64,000 nt of DNA from assembly GCA_026874595.1 (NCBI GenBank), contig CM049310.1, positions 35,281,558 to 35,345,557 of the forward strand, given 5' to 3'. Below, piece by piece: positions 63,357 through 64,000 of the stretch. Source of the stretch: Sipunculus nudus. Lineage: Eukaryota; Annelida; Sipuncula; Golfingiida; Sipunculidae. Below the pieces are notes generated by a model. The model did no database searches, was not told where the DNA came from, and saw nothing but the letters and a program-made list of their open reading frames with translations. Position 1 is the first letter of the stretch; every line of letters starts with the position of its first letter. Position numbers and translations under genes: made by a program.

Positions 63357-63490
63357 TGACGTCATTGGCTTCATTAACCGGTTCATTAGCGGATTGTTGG
63401 GTAACAAAATGCAACAAGTGAGGGGAGAAAACTCAGCCCAGCCGTTGAGCTGCTGGCTTGCCTGCTGTGCTGTTGTTTTGGTTTGTTTGT
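63357..63490 (-). promoter_or_regulatory. Candidate promoter: CCAAT box overlapping a perfect CRE
   Basis: On the minus strand CCAATGACGTCA joins a CCAAT box to a perfect palindromic CRE (TGACGTCA at 63357-63364). The surrounding 63280-63500 is GC-richer than average. CCAAT plus CRE is a common animal core-promoter pairing. The driven gene is unknown; an upstream exon of the Prrx gene is one possibility. Confidence 0.35.
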
Positions 63491-64000
63491 GAAGGCACCG
63501 TCAGAACATTTAGACTCCGTGATGTAGTCTTGCTTGCTTTGCCTCTGTTGTATACACAGATAGCCATTACATAGCTCCAAGGTTATCAAAACAAGTGGTG
63601 GACGAGAAATCAGAACTTGTAATTTGGTTCTACGATAACGACGGAACACGCTAAATACTGTATATAAATATGATTACATCTGTAAATTTGGCGCGCACAC
63701 TCAAATGTTAACGCCCATCATGTAGTTGTTTTCTCTCCCACACACACACGCATATATACCTGTTTATCTTGTGTTTTTCTTTCTGAAAGTCTGTCTTCAT
63801 AACTCTTAATCTGATTTCCTAATATATAAAATAGCAAAATCTTAAATCAATGAGATTCAGATATGCTACACACGGAGACACACAAGTATATATCTTCACA
63901 CAGAGACAACACATATTGGCCGTCACGTACACCCACAGCTACAGGGTCCGCACAATTACATTGTCACAAACTGGGGCGCATGTACTATTTCTGAAAGTGC

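Noticed and set aside
62923-63649. Minus-strand frames of 77 and 87 codons as possible Prrx exon 1
   Set aside because: Neither frame, nor the other two frames, contains the expected FSISHLLDL-like octapeptide region.

Overview
The window is nuclear DNA of an animal, most likely a lophotrochozoan and probably a bivalve mollusc. The signs are AT-rich sequence full of long (TA)n tracts, short exons with GT/AG splice sites, animal-type genes, LINE, PIF/Harbinger-type and LTR-type mobile elements, and clustered 100-350 bp tandem repeats ending in ACGG/GACA tracts. The species call is inference. Almost every open frame longer than 60 codons is chance or microsatellite translation; a few exons stand out.

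Genes. (1) 5225-5483, minus strand: first coding exon of a quiescin sulfhydryl oxidase (QSOX), with signal peptide and the start of the first thioredoxin domain with CGHC; its later exons were not found. (2) 52338-52528 and 51307-51675, minus strand: the last two coding exons of a Prrx-type paired-related homeobox gene, with a complete homeodomain split at the conserved 46/47 intron, a Prrx-specific AVEQPI...DYLSW block and an OAR tail; the first coding exon was not found. (3) 15356-15428: a tRNA-Val(CAC) gene with an odd T-loop base. (4) Three weaker plus-strand candidates: an open tail with a membrane segment at 1-309, a possible first exon at 14666, and a basic, membrane-anchor-like exon at 27569.

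Layout. 0-5.7 kb: QSOX 5' end and flanking or intronic sequence. 6.9-7.6 kb: duplicated block with a foldback and TA tracts. 9-12.4 kb: a diverged family with long inverted arms. 14.3-15.4 kb: promoter-like patch, candidate exon, foldback and tRNA. 16.2-27.2 kb: repeat-dense, with a degenerate coding-like stretch, a ~340 bp tandem array, a plus-strand LINE reverse transcriptase fragment, a minus-strand CR1/Jockey-like LINE broken by a 709 bp Harbinger-type element with TAA target duplications, a ~266 bp tandem array, and a family carrying nuclear-receptor DR1 motifs. 31.5-32.7 kb: a tandem array followed by a miniature LTR element (TRIM) with a perfect tRNA-Pro primer-binding site and a Pol III B-box in each LTR. 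33.6-36.2 kb: recent local duplications around TA tracts. 41.8 kb: a 302 bp MITE. 42-51 kb: gene-poor, microsatellites and minisatellites. 51.3-64 kb: the Prrx 3' half and its upstream sequence, with several promoter-like or enhancer-like patches.

The identified genes have no evident joint pathway. The most unusual object is the TRIM at 32198-32664.
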